DNA of 64,000 nucleotides from Rhopalosiphum padi (Eukaryota > Arthropoda > Insecta > Hemiptera > Aphididae). The DNA lies in NCBI RefSeq assembly GCF_020882245.1, contig NC_083597.1, forward strand, positions 70,844,152 through 70,908,151. The letters are read 5' to 3'. Position numbers and translations under genes: made by a program. Under the pieces are notes generated by a model, which saw only the letters and a list, made by a program, of their open reading frames with translations, was not told where the DNA came from and ran no database searches. The number at the start of each line of letters is the position of its first letter. Position 1 is the first letter of the stretch. Positions 11,601 to 24,800 of the stretch are shown one piece after another.

Positions 11601-14600
11601 TATTTGGAATCTCTATATAATATATAAAACAAATTTATAGATTATTTTGCTATTTTTATCCATATCACATAATAATTAGCAAATGCTGTGAAATCTGAAC
11701 AAGGATTATAATTTTGATTAGTTTAATTTTTTAAATTTATGCAAATATAAAATGTGTTAATTAGTAGGTCTATATTAGTAAGCAATAATTATTTAATACA
11801 TTTAATTTAACAAACATGATAGAAATAGCATGGTATTCAAATTTAATTTTTCTAGCTTTTAAATTAGAACATTTTTTTAATAATATTTATTTCTGAACTA
11901 ATTAATACTCTACATACAATGAAGTTATGAAGGAAATTCTAATCTCGAGTTTCTTAGATAATTTTTATTTCAAAAAAAAATACCTTTATGCCATTACTAT
12001 CCTCAGGTACAACAATAATACAAGCCTCAAGGTTTACTAACAATGTTAGCATTTTGTTATAAATTGTGAAAATATTGTTCAGTATAAAAAAATATATTTC
12101 TTGACATATACTAACATTTTTGGGTATAATTATTTTCTTCAGTGATAACATTTGGCCAGTTAAATCCTAACTAATATTGTCTATAAAAGTTAATATAAAG
12201 CTTTAAGTTTTCTTAAACAATTCATTTCCACAAGCTATATATAATAACAAAATAAAATGTCGTACAAACACAGCATGATTGAAATCAAGTTTTAAGTTGT
12301 ATTAAAAAAGTATAAATCACAAGAAAATTACATAGTTTTAGAAGTTTCATTCATAGAACATAGTCTTCTATTTCCGTTCAAGTCATAACTATTATTGTAA
12401 ATGTATTAATAGAAAAAAAATAATGAATAAGCATATCTTTTATAAAAAAATGTATCAATCCTACATTTTCACTAAAAACATGTTAATTATAAAATATTAA
12501 GCATTCATACGACTATATAAAAAAGGCCACATAAAAAGCTTGGGAGGCCATATGACTGACTGTGGGTTCCGGGGAAATCTTGTGATACTAATTAGTGATT
12601 ATACAACTAAACTTTTTACCCTATATATTTATTGTGCCTACCATCAAACCTTTACATTTTTCATAGCTGGTTTGATAAAGGTTTATACAATTTTTGATTA
12701 TCTAAGTTATTTCCTAATTTAAAAAAAAATATATTTAAAACAATTTTTTAATATAACAATTTAACAAATCGCATTATTTTAAAATCTGATATTCTAATGT
12801 TCTAATATTTTAAATTAATATATCATAATTAATAATCTATTAAATTATAGAATTTAGATTACATACTTTCCGTTTTTAGAAGCAGTGAATATAATTTCTT
12901 GCAGTTTACCACTGCTTGTGCACATTCGACATATGGAATGCTTTGAACGTATTAAAACTGGTCTCACTATACGTGGCCACTGTTCGTCTGTTTTTGGCCT
13001 CTCTCCTATAATGATTAATAAATGTCAATTAAAATGGTATTTGGCAAACTAAGTTGAGAAATATTTACTAGCCTTTTTTTATGATAACATATGAAAAATG
13101 TTCTCGTTTGATAACAGATTGTTGAGCTATCTTTGGTGTAAAATAAGACACTTCAAAATTACAAGGTGTGTCATCACTATCGTAACGCGGACAAGAATGT
13201 TCATGAGGACACTATAACAAATAAAATGATTAATTATTGTTAGAAATTTTAAATCTTATAATAATTATAACTATTATTATCATACCGGTGAAAATACATG
13301 ACTTTTTGTATTGTTATGTGAAGATACTTCTAGAAGAAGGTCTCTGGCTTCATTTATCAAACTGAATCCAGCCCTCGTTCCAATTTCAATGAGTACAATA
13401 TATTTTTTAGTCTTGTTCCATAAATTTAAAAGTGTCTCAAACCGAGTTTTAATATCTGGTAGTTCAAACATGGTGTAAGCAGATACGACAAGATCAAACT
13501 TCAACTGAGGACAAAAAAAATTACACAAGCAATTATTATTTTTAAACATAAAATTAATGTAGGTAATATAATATAGTCCATACATTTGGTGAAGCTGGTA
13601 AAAATTGTCTGTAAAACAGACCTTTAGGCAATATATCCTCATTATTTGGATTACCCTCTTGCAAAATAAGTTTTGCCAGATCATTCATAGTCGATGAAGT
13701 GTCCACACAATAATATTCTTTTAATGAGTTTCCCCAGAAATTTTTTGCATTTCTATAAATATTTTAGAGAACCAGAATAAAACAATTAAGTCTAAAGAAA
13801 GCTCTAAGTTAATGTCAGCGTAACATTAGCTGTCTTTATTTTTCAAATACTTAAATCATTCTTTGCATTTTTACTGAAAGGAGCAACTATATAACCTATT
13901 ACCATATTTACTAAAAAGGTATTAAACTAATGTCTAATTTGTTTATTCTTTCAATATTTCAGTTATAATCACCTGAAGTTATTCTAACAAATATTGAAAA
14001 AATTATAAATAAGGCTATACATTAAGACCTTCTAAGTAAATAATTTAATATATTGTACTTACCTATTTTCTGCTGGTTGGCTACTAAATGAATTTTTTTA
14101 TAAGCAGTATAAGCAGTATATGATAGATAGACAATAAAATATGTTACGCTGACGTCTTCCTTAGTAAAAAAAGTAAAGGAAACATACAAGGTAACTGTAC
14201 CAATACCAGAACCAAAATCAAAAAGGGACTCTGGTGTAAAATTTGGATCTCTCTGTTGTAATTCACTAAATATTGTTTTCACAACATTATATTCTGGAGC
14301 AATACGAGACAGCAGATACTGATGGCATACATGTTTATTATTGTAATCAATTGGTCTCCAATTGTACGTCCTTTGCGCAACAAGTCTTTCTACACGGTTG
14401 TTTATGAATCTTTCAAATTTTATTTGTTGCTCTTCACTCATGTTTTCATTGTAATCTGAAACCCCACATTTATTCTTTATAATTAATATAGAAAATAAAT
14501 AATAGTGAAACTGTTTTATAAATATATATTAATATAAAATATTATGTATCATACCATGGGTTAATAATAATACTATACTCGTTGTAAACATTACATTTCA

Positions 14601-15517
14601 AAGAGTATTGAAAAGAAACTTTAAATACTTTATATTTAGCAATCTATAACTAATAAAAGTAATTAATACCTAACAGATAACATTTTTTTGTATGATAAGT
14701 TTCTACCAATTTTATACAATTTAATATTTATACGGAATATTTTTTATTATTTTCAGCAATTCTGATGAATTCACTTAATGTAGATATTCAAAAGTGGAAT
14801 TTACTGTTTTATTTAATAAACTAGGATTGTAGAATTAAAATTATATCTACAACTTACTGGACAAATACTGGAAATTAAAATAAAATATGTAATATAAATT
14901 ACTAATAATATATTATAAGATAAATAATATTTTCATTTACTCAAAATGTACATACATTTTTTTTCCAATTCAACTCTGTTTTGCTGCTTTTTTTCCATTA
15001 ATTCTCTTTGTTCTACAGGACTGTGTCTGCTGTATAGATAGTTTAACAGTAGCTGTCCATCACTCATCACATTTTTCAATTGTCCACCAGCTAAAATAAA
15101 ACGTAGCAATAGGAGATCCTCCTCAATTATATATTTAAAAAAAAAAAAAATTGGGACATAATGCTATATTATGTGTGTATTAAATGTTCTAACCTTTGAT
15201 AGTTTTTAGGACAGTATTAGTCAAGTCATCTGGAAAAGGTTTGGCGTTGAGGGAACATCTTCCAGGATGTTTCCTAGCTTTGATTTCTTCACGTAATACC
15301 ATCTGACGTACATCTTCATTGAAAATTGTAGTCAATTTCGTTTTGGTGGCGTACTAAAAACAGTAAAAACGCAAATAAAATTAAAACGAAAAAAAAGTCG
15401 ACGTCAAGTCATTAGGGGACTACAGAGTCGTTTTAAATGCTAACATAGTATGATTATTATTTGTAAATCGTTTGTACTTACGGATCTCTTGAAAAAAGCT
15501 ACGCAGCAACTGGACAT
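8662..15517 (-). CDS. METTL17: Methyltransferase-like protein 17, mitoribosome small-subunit assembly factor, 9 exons
   Basis: Rsm22-family mitochondrial protein that binds the maturing small ribosomal subunit. Minus-strand exons in order: 15517-15482, 15353-15194, 15090-14956, 14455-14188, 13752-13584, 13504-13286, 13211-13073, 13005-12867, 8770-8662. They give 1374 nt and 457 aa (human is about 456). The N-terminus MSSCCVAFFKRSYATK looks like a cleavable presequence. SAM-binding motif I is FDFGSGIG (189-196); VVSAYTMFELP and EIGTRAGFSL follow. Cysteines C330, C336, C346 and C401/C404 match the Fe-S ligands I recall from the human protein. Intron 7 needs a GC donor to keep the frame. The start is the only nearby ATG in frame with exon 2; the other ATG (CAT at 15570-15572) is out of frame. 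It diverges from XPR1 and converges with MRPS35. Confidence 0.95.
9041..9390. mobile_element. Long-inverted-repeat MITE, copy A (diverged)
   Basis: Starts GAGTCTCCATCTTACAAATG and ends in the inverted equivalent, TTTGTAAGACGGATT. Inside, AACATAACAAATTTGC and the ATTAAAACTAACA / AAAATTGGTTCTACT block match the arms of copy B. The two arms of this copy are strongly diverged, so it is the older or more decayed one. It has no coding capacity. Confidence 0.6.
9465..9893. mobile_element. Long-inverted-repeat MITE, copy B
   Basis: Nearly the whole element is one large inverted repeat centred near 9670. The left arm runs GAGGACGTCAT ... AAATTTGCGTTCAGCAG ... TTAGAGTCAATTTAC ... TATCTAGGGC ... TAAGTGAGTTATAG. 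The right arm reads back the same blocks (CATAACTCACTTTA ... GCCCTAGATAATATT ... GTAAATTGACTCTAA ... CGCTGAACGTAATTTGC ... ATGACGTCGTC). The transcript could fold into a very long hairpin. There is no transposase; it is a non-autonomous DNA element of the same family as copy A. Confidence 0.75.
10585..10772. repeat. Palindromic element with three related copies of one motif
   Basis: Copy 1 (10585-10611, AACGACTTTTGATACCAGGA...) and copy 2 (10674-10700, ATGATTTTTAGTACCCGGAATT...) are direct repeats. Copy 3 (10741-10772) is inverted and reads AACGATTTTTGGTACTAGGA on the minus strand. Copies 1 and 3 look like terminal inverted repeats of a short non-autonomous element, with copy 2 internal. Confidence 0.55.
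11127..11297. mobile_element. Short MITE with GCGTCCA terminal repeats, flanked by TTAA
   Basis: The left end, TTAA-GCCGCGTCCAGACCAA, and the inverted right end, TTAA-AGCTGCGTCCACACCAA, match closely apart from one extra base. Just inside are further inverted blocks (ATATTTGTCGG near the left; TTGTCGACGACAATG and CGACTTTGTCGTCGACAATG in the middle). TTAA at both ends would fit piggyBac-type target duplication, though the terminal bases are not the usual CCC, so the superfamily is uncertain. The incidental minus ORF 11128-11343 lies in it. Confidence 0.6.
13006..13072 (-). other. METTL17 intron 7, GC-AG splice type
   Basis: The upstream exon ends ...ATAAAAAAAG and the intron begins GCTAGTAAAT; the acceptor is ATTATAG|GAGAGAGG. 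Using the nearby GT (13068-13067) would leave two bases, TA, and with any of the local acceptors gives a stop or the wrong frame. With the GC donor the join reads VIIKKG-ERPKTDEQWPRI, which fits the METTL17 family with no gap. The intron is 67 bp long. Confidence 0.8.
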
Positions 15518-15855
15518 CGTGTACCGGGAAGTTCGTGAATTTTTCAAAATTAAGGTTTCCTGCGCGCTGCATGAAATGCTTATCAGTTATCAACCGGCGG
15601 CAGTGTTAACGTTTTATCAGCGGCCCCTTCGCGGCGGCGTTTCTCCTCCACGGCTTTTGTTCTTTCCTTAATTTTGATTTCCAATCATTTATCAACATTC
15701 CCATTCACGACAACTTATATCGATTGGAGTTTACGCGAGTCGCAAACGGCGGGCAATTCAATTGGCTTTGTAATCGTTCTGGAAACTTATAATTTTGAGT
15801 GTCCGGATCCGCGGGCACGCGATTACAGTCGGATCACGAGAGGTAAAGCAAAAAG
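15518..15855. promoter_or_regulatory. Shared divergent promoter of METTL17 and XPR1
   Basis: The start codons of the two genes are 338 bp apart on opposite strands, so both 5'UTRs and core promoters must fit here. The segment is far richer in CpG than the flanking introns (CAACCGGCGGCAG, CCCCTTCGCGGCGGCG, TCCGGATCCGCGGGCACGCG). It contains TATCGATTGG at about 15718-15727, which combines most of a DREF-type TATCGAT core with an inverted CCAAT box, and a second ATTGG at about 15760. No clear TATA box is seen, as is usual for housekeeping genes. Confidence 0.7.
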
Positions 15856-18800
15856 ATGAAATTCGCCGAGCATTTGGCCGCTCACATCACACCCGAGTGG
15901 AGAAAACAATACATCAGTTATGAAGTAGGTCAAAATGTTTTTAACAATACATACGAGAATATAATATGTTATGATGTACAACAGTATTACTTGTTTAAAA
16001 TAATATTTTTTGTGATATTTTACGTATTTATAATCTGTTGCGTTTTGCAGGAGATGAAGGAAATGTTGTACGCTGCTATCGAACAGGTGCCAGCGCCCGA
16101 ACAAGTGGACCCTGATTCGCTTTCACGATATTATGCCAAATTTGATGAAAAATTTTTCAGTTTTTGTGACAAAGAACTGGCTAAAATCAACACGTTCTAT
16201 TCAGGTTTCGAACAGCATTTATGATTTCGTTTGACACCTTCCTCTGTGTGTGTTTACCCCAATAATAAAGTTGACTCGATTCCCATCACTTGAAACCTGC
16301 TGCTATATTCATCAATTCACATCATAATATTATATCACTTGTGCATGTTACGGTTGCATGTACATTAGAATAGTGTGTGAGGGTGTACCAATTAACACTC
16401 TTCCAACTACACAGTATAGTTTTGTGTTCATACAGTGTGCCATATGTACATTCATATTATATGTTTCACCTAATATTGTGAACTAGTACCGATTTACCAT
16501 GCACAAGTTAGAATTTATTATTTTTCAATTTTAGAGTATAATATTTTTTATACAATCTCTATTAATTGAACTGGATTATTTATTATTTTTACCAAATAAA
16601 TAATGACTATTCATTATTAAATTATATAATTTTACTAACTAATTATATAATAGTAAAATACATATACCTAGCACTTACGTATCTTTACAGTTAAATAACT
16701 TATATAAAAAATTAACCTAAAAGCATATTTCAGTATTTTAGTTACAATTATATCTATTCATAGTTCCTAGTTATAATTTTATAGTATGTTATTATGTTGA
16801 ATTTATTAAGTTTCTAAAAGTAAATATTAAAATTTATAGATTTTTTGTTGTTGTATTTTTATATATTTATATTTAATATAATTATTCAATTGTTATTTTT
16901 ATTAGTTATTCATGAATTTATTTTAGTATAATTAATCATTAAATTTTCACAAAAGTCTGATACACAAATATAGTATTTTTATTGAGTTTTAATTTAAATT
17001 TGTATTCATTATTTTATATTTAATTACTTATTTTAAATTACTTGTGCACCGTAAATTATTTTTAATATTTAATTCAACATATTAATAGCATACCCATTAA
17101 AACTTTTCATCTATCTCTAATTTACTCTTACCAAAAATCATATACCTAAATTACTCGCAAAATCTAATAACCTATAATAAATACATTAATTATTATTCAT
17201 ATTATGTATTGATTATCGATACAAAATGTAACACAAGAACAAGATAGAATATATCTGTTTAATATTATATTTTTAAATTGCATCAAAAACAGTAAAACAA
17301 TGAAAGTTAATTTAAGTTCATGATAAATTAATAACTTACATATTGAAAGAAGCACTTAATTATCACATTCTTCAAAATTTTGTTATAGAATGTGTTTATA
17401 TTTTTCAAATCCTTTTGTTATGATTAGTAATTTATTATCAACATTTAGTTTGAGAAACAACAATAATAACATCCCCTTATTTCTTAACTATCTACAGTGT
17501 TACACGTACATATTATGAAACGTAAGTAATAATTTGTTAAAAGTTCCTGAATTCTTACAGTTCATTATGCTCAAATTTTTATTATGCTGATTATTTATAA
17601 AAAAAAAAAAGTATGTTACTACTACTTACTATTTATAAATTAATGAATGCACATGTGATACAGCTATAGCTGAGAGTCAATGTTTACAATTTGTGTTTTA
17701 AAAATTTAATTTTTATTAACTAAAACAATAAATTGAACATCAAAAGTTTAAATTACACTTTTAAAGTATAATTTGGTAATTATGTAAAAATAACATTGGT
17801 ATAATTTCCATCTTTTTGGTTTTTCACCTTGACTAGAATTGATTGACCTCATACTAATTTTAAAATTGAAGACTTAATACTAATTATAAGATATATCCAC
17901 AGTAATTAGCATCCAGTTATATTTATATTAGTTATAGAGAACTCATACCCATTTTATTTGAAACATTCTAATAGAATGTAGAAGGATTTATGTTGAAATA
18001 TTTAAATAGGAAGGTAGGTAAGTAATAATTTCTGTATATTAGTACCCACCTACCTACCACATAAAATAATATTAACGATATGATAAGTATTATTAGAATG
18101 TACCAAATAGGTATTAAAACTTAAAACAGTTTTATTCTATTGCGTTTTGTTGTTTTAGGCACCTAACTAATAACTATACATTATATCTATATACTTATAC
18201 GAGTAAATGATTAATGATTTCACTGATCAGATTTTTAGTGTCTTATCAAATATTTTTAGATTCTGAGTGATAATAACGTATTAATTTTAAACTAATTTTG
18301 ATCTCTTTATATATAATAGGTACCTAGGCATTTAATTATATTCGAGCTAATATACTCATCAATTGTCCATAAAAATTAATCAATATCGAAAATACATAAG
18401 TACAATTTTTATAGACATAAAAAATGTAAATATATTTTTTTGTAAGAGAAATTACAATCTTTACAAAATGATATAATAATAAGCATATATAAAGAGAATA
18501 GAAAAAAAAATTACAAGATTACTAAACTTGTTTAAGAAGTTACTCAGTAGTAACACTTGGGAGTATATAATATTTTAAAAAATTAATTCAGCAGTTTTAT
18601 TTTTAATAAAAAATAAATTAACTATTAAGTAGTAGGTGCCTAGGAGTATAAATTAATTATTATATATCCAGGGTATCTAAAAAAATAGATGAGGCTGATT
18701 CACGTCTTTGCAGCTCAGAATAATTTATTATTGAATTAGAATTTAACACAACCATTACAGGCTAAATTAATTTACCTATTCAATGGTCTCAATGACGAGG

Positions 18801-21800
18801 TTTTAACCAACTAGATATACATAAAAGCGATTTCTCCGATTTTTAAACAAATAGTAATTTATAATTTAAGGCAAATGGTTGTAAGTTACTTACAAGTTAA
18901 AGGTATACAAAATATTAAAAGTTAAATAACTAAGTAAGTAGGTAACTACTAAACATACTGGCACTTTATTAATATAAAAATTACCTACAACACGTAGCCC
19001 TAAACGTTTGTAAGTACATTATCTAATTAATCAATAGCAAAAAAATGTATGCCACTAACAATAATATGTCGTTAGCCAATACGGAATTTGTTTATATATG
19101 TTTGTAAATATTCACATAAGTTAGGTACTTAAGTCTTAAAGATACAGCAGTAGGTAATTATATATGTATTATAGTATAGAATTGTGGATATGAAAATACA
19201 TTGTTAATAAGAGGTACCTACATTGGCTACATTATTTGTAGTTTAATCGTTATAATTAAATATTAAAATACGCATCAATGCATTATTATTGATGATTATA
19301 GTAGAATTGTTCAATAACGGATGATGAAAATTCAATGTATCATAGAAATTGTCTTTGTCAAACATGAATTAAACTTAATCAGTTCTTTTTCCATCAAATT
19401 TAATTGTTTGATTATTATATATTGAAACATATATATATTTTATCTAATAGTACCTATAATAACTAATGACTTTTATGTTACATTGTTACGTAATACGTTT
19501 ACAAATAAATGAGTGTAATTATGATCTACATAATATTCTTATGATAGGTAGGTATTTGACCTGGGAAATAAAAAAGCCAAACAAAATATCAAAAGGGACG
19601 CAGAAGTTTTATGGTAGGTACCTACTTAATTTGCGATTTGTGTCCTAGTTGATTTAAATGTGATTAATAAAAGTGGCGGGATAAAATACCTATTTTTAAA
19701 TTAATTAATATATTAACAAGTACTGCATACTACATAGGTTATAGTTTATAAGATAGGTATATGGTATATAATATGTATATTGTAGGTATATAATCTTGTG
19801 GAATTAGGTACATATATATAGTAGGTATAAGCAGGTAGGTAATTTTAACGAAGTATGTTTGCCACGAATATTTTCAATAGGTTATTAAAAATTATAATAC
19901 AATTTTCATATTTAATATAGCAGTATAGCACCACTTGAGATATAGATCTACTATAAAGTCTTTACAAGACACTATAATATTAATTTTCAAAAGCCTTATT
20001 AACATGGATAGTATAAATTAAAAATAATTTTTATTCTTGTTAAAGACAATTCATTAGTATTAGTTGTAAATAATATTATATAATGGTGTATTGATGTGTC
20101 TATTACTAAATAAGTATGAAATAAATAGTTGCCCTCCTTTCGAATAATAATAATATAAAATATACAATCCATACAAAATTATTATTATAATTAATTGTTG
20201 TTTAGATAGGTAGGTATATTTTAACGAGCGGATTTCAATCTTAATAATTGTTATTTATGATTATTATTATATTATGTGCGTTCAATTTAATAAAATATGT
20301 ACACAGAGGTCTTTATACAATAAACATATTATAACGTGTCGTGTATGAGAGTATATTTCATAATAGGAACTAATAAAATAGGTAATCATATTACGGCGTG
20401 GAGTTTTAAACAAATCGTCTAAAAATGGAAATGAAAATATTATTTTGTTCTGTTACCTAGTTGTTTATTTGAAAAACAACTATACCCAGATAGAACATAG
20501 AACAAACGTTTTTTTAACGTAAATGGATATAGCCAAATTAAGAATATAAAAATTGATATAAATATGTAATAAGTATGTATGTGATTCTCCAAATCTCCAT
20601 ACAAAATATATTTTACAAATATATATTTAAATACTTACCCGAACTCCGAAGTATTGTGCAACATATAATATGGGTAATGATAATATGTTAAATACCATTT
20701 CAACATCTAAAATTACCCTTTAAAGTTTGATCTTTGATGTATATATACATATATGCACCTATATAATTATTCACGAGGAATGATTTTAATGCCAGCTTTT
20801 GCTATGCAACTGGCAAGAATTAATTTAATGTTGTTTTTTTCTTGAGACCGATTTTTGGCAAACAAACTTATTCGGTCGCACTCAAGTATAACATAAATAA
20901 TAAATATATATAAATAATATAATATAAAATATATAATAATATTTAAATTAAAAAGAACCACTATATTAATGAAAATACCATAATAAATTTGATGACCGAA
21001 ATAATATATTATGTTATAATAACATAATAATAATATGGAGAAAACACAAATCGTTGCCAATACATTTCAACGTACCAGCTACCTATTCATATATTATGGT
21101 TATCTACAGAACATGCCTTCTTGCCAAGATTTTCCAGTAATTTTTTTTTATTACTAAAATAGGAATAAAGATCACAAAAATCTATTTTAATTCCATTTAT
21201 TCGAAATCAACATAAAGCGCATATACGTACTTACAGCAGAAATTATACTATATAATACACATAAAATAATAACTAAGCGTAGAACAACAGTAATATGTAT
21301 ACAAAACAAATTGTTTTAACTACGTTCTATTAATCTATAATGCATCAATATAACATGCTATACTGCTATAGCAATATAATATGTGATTTATTATAAATTA
21401 ATAATAATTGGTATAAGCACTATTTTTTTTATTTTTCGAGAGGGGGGTCACTATAAATTGCCCACAAATATACATTCTATTTTTTGGATTATGTTCAAAA
21501 TTCAAAAGCCTATATTCAGAACTGGGTTCATCTTCGTGAATAGCTATCATTAATTAGTTACAAACACTGTATTTTTAGAAATAATATAATAACTACAATA
21601 ACAGATTGAGTGACAAAATGCTAGATATAGTAGGTACCAGTAGTTAGATAAAACATTAAAATTATTTAAGAATTATTTATAAAATATTTTTTAGAGCTTA
21701 TTTTTTATCTAAACTAATTAATTTTGTTAGATTTTTGATAATATTTGTTTTTGTATTTATTGAGTAATTGTACTTCTACATTTGATATAATAAACAAAAT

Positions 21801-24800
21801 AACATTTTAAACGTTGCGATTTGATAGCGATCTGGTTCCATTTAGAAATCATACATACATTTCTTTTAAAATAATAATATTATATTATATAGCAATGACA
21901 TCAGTAGTGTTTGACCGGATAACGTGTAAAACCAGGGAAATCGCTCAACTGTATGCTTTTATAATAGTTGATGTACATATGAGTAGGTTATTGCGTATGA
22001 TTAAATTTGATTTGATTATAAATTATTTTATATTATGACGAAAAAACAATTCTGTGCTGAGAATGTCGAAGATGGTCTATCTAGGTATACAAACGTCAAC
22101 ATTTGAAATTCAAACTCTCAAGTAATACCGGCAAATTTGACTAAACATAATTTTTTTTATTTTTTAACTTGTATGGAAAATTTTATATTGGCTTCTCAAA
22201 CCTTATAGCCATTAAGTATAAAAATTAAAAGTTAAATGAATTCCCAACTACAAAATAGCTTGTAAATTTTTGTAATTTTATGGAACTTCATCAAAATGTA
22301 ATAATTTTTTTATTTATTATTTTGAACTGTACTAAGATATTTCTACTTTTACTAAAATCAATTTTTTATTATAATTTTCCCTCTTAGTTGAAAATTTTAG
22401 AATTTTTATCCACTGTAAAAAATGTCTTTATACACAAAACATATTGAGAGACCAATACATTCATCGCTCTACTCAGAATCTAAAGTTATAAGTACTAAAA
22501 TAGTTTTTTGACTAGAAATTTCGAAATTTATCTAAACTTGATTTAATTACAATATATATTATTTACATGGTGATTGGTGGTGCTGTATCAATTATAATAT
22601 ATTGAATTAGTTTAGAGGCGGTTAAATACAACAAATTGATAAATCAAACTTTTCGTTAAATAAATTATGCACACGATCTTTGTCGCCATTCTACCTTATA
22701 GGTATTATTATATTACTATCTTCTATAGTCTATAGCATAGTTTCGTATTTGCAATGTTGTAGAAAAATTGGCAGAAGCAACCAGAAAATTTGCCAACCTC
22801 CAGAGTGACCTGAGAGAGGCTCAAGATGACAAAATCAAACCTAAAGACGCTAGCGGTAATTTGAAGCCGGTAAAACGAAAAATTCTTCGAAAAAACACCA
22901 CGACGCGTAAGACTCAAGAACTGAAGTTAGCTTTCAGTGAATTCTATCTGAGTTTGATTCTACTGCAGAACTACCAAAATTTAAATTACACCGGCTTCCG
23001 GAAGATTATGAAAAAACACGACAAGGTACATGCAGACCAATGTAAATTATTTTTTATGACTGTATATTTACACCAATCGACGTTATGATTATGTATTTTG
23101 TTTTACATAATATTATACTAATTAGAGATTTTTACCTACTTGGATTACCAACTTATGCCAGTATCAATCAATTTCAATCCCCGCAAGCGTATTCTTCTCG
23201 TAGTAAACATAATAATTCTGTTTGAATCAGATTTGACTTTGTACGTGTAACGTGGCGACTGCGGACACGACGATTAATATAAATTATCAACTAATAATAA
23301 ATATACAGTTTAATTTTTTTTGCGTCTTTAAAATGTTATCGTTTTTGAAAAACTAGCTATTACTAAACTACTAAACATTATTCTCGTACACACTTATGAA
23401 CTCTTGTCCTATACAGTTGTACACTATTATTATTTAAACCAGCTATTTGTTCAATCATTGCTGTAAAATTAAACGGGCTGTTTTCACTTAAACTGTATTA
23501 TAATAATAATATATTATTACAGCGACCAACTATATGATATGCACTATGTTATTATTATATTATGTGAACAAATGGTGGTTTGTGTAATAATATTATAGAG
23601 AAAAACTTAAAATGTATAATTTATATACTATGTAAATGGTTACATGAAAAATCAAAATGCATTTTTGATCTCTCTTAGACTTTTGAAAAATAATATTTTA
23701 ATTTTAATTGAATATTTAAGTAACCCCACGTAGCTACAAAAATATTATTAAAGTATTGTATTGTAATTATATAACAAATAAATGAAGCGTGATGTTTTTA
23801 CAGCACGAATAACTTATTTTTCGAGTAAATATTATACCTTTGATAATATATAGTAGGCATACCTAATTTATATTAGATTTTTTATTTTTCATGACACAAA
23901 GTCGATAAACCTTCTTATTCTTATAAGTATATTATGCGTAGTTTAGATAACCTATTGTTGGCCTATTACACTCGCGTTACAGCACATACAAACGCGATCT
24001 GGTCTTTGGAATTGTTTTATTTTTTTAAATTTTAAAGTCCGCTGTTACATTAGCTGTTAAAATGAATATAGTACCTATATCAAAGAAATATATTATGTTT
24101 TCATACCTAGACAGTTGAAAAGAAAATTTTATTTCCCTTACAATATAAATAAAAGTAATAAATAATAAACAAAATTAATTAAAATATGCATTAGTATTAT
24201 TATTTTGCATTTCGCGCATAATATGCATGTATAATTTAAGTAGATTTAGGTACCTATATAATAAACTAAATAATAATTAATAATTTATACATTTTATGTC
24301 TTAAAAATATTTCAAAAGAATTAATAACCAATTGTATGACATAATTACTTCTATAAAACCAATTTAAGATTTAATTATATATCAAATTTTATTTTATTAA
24401 CATGTACAACTGTGAAAGTATGAAATGTTTTCAGTATTTTAACGTCAAAAATTATATTATACCTATTTGTGTGTCGTTCGTTTAAGTTACTGGGTTCGGA
24501 AGGCGGTTCCGGAGGTCGGTGGAGATCGGAAGTAGTGGAAAACGCCCATTTCTACTGCAACAAAGACATCGACCGGTTGATAAGCGAAACCGAGGCTACC
24601 GTAACACAGGGTCTGGAAGGAGGAGACCGACAAAGGGCCATGAAGAGACTGCGAGTGCCACCACTCGGCGAACAGCAATCACCTTGGATCACGTTCAAGG
24701 TCGGCCTATTTTCCGGCGCTTTTGTCGTCATGCTGCTCGCGGTTGTCATCACCGGTGAGTGAATTAAAGAAATGTAGCATCTACCTACAAGCTTATACAC

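Larger units (their letters stand above)
8771..12866 (-). other. METTL17 intron 8 (4.1 kb), repeat-filled
   Basis: This single intron makes up about 60% of the gene's length; the other seven are 67-500 bp. The donor is AAA|GTATGT and the acceptor TTTCACAG|GATTCC. It holds two related long-inverted-repeat elements (9041-9390 and 9465-9893), a three-copy palindromic element (about 10585-10772) and a TTAA-bounded MITE (11127-11297). The rest is AT-rich and I see no nested gene. Repeat insertion probably accounts for much of its size. Confidence 0.85.

Noticed and set aside
13067..13073. GT donor GTAAAT for METTL17 intron 7
   Set aside because: It leaves TA at the exon end, giving a stop or wrong frame with every acceptor nearby; the GC donor four bases earlier fits.
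15570..15572. Alternative METTL17 start ATG (minus)
   Set aside because: Its frame (MQRAGNLNFEKF...) is one base out of step with exon 2 at the exon 1 donor; the ATG at 15517 is in frame and gives a presequence-like N-terminus.
15450..15859. Plus ORFs overlapping METTL17 exon 1 and the shared promoter
   Set aside because: The first is antisense to METTL17 exon 1 and the second is in the promoter/leader; no coding features.
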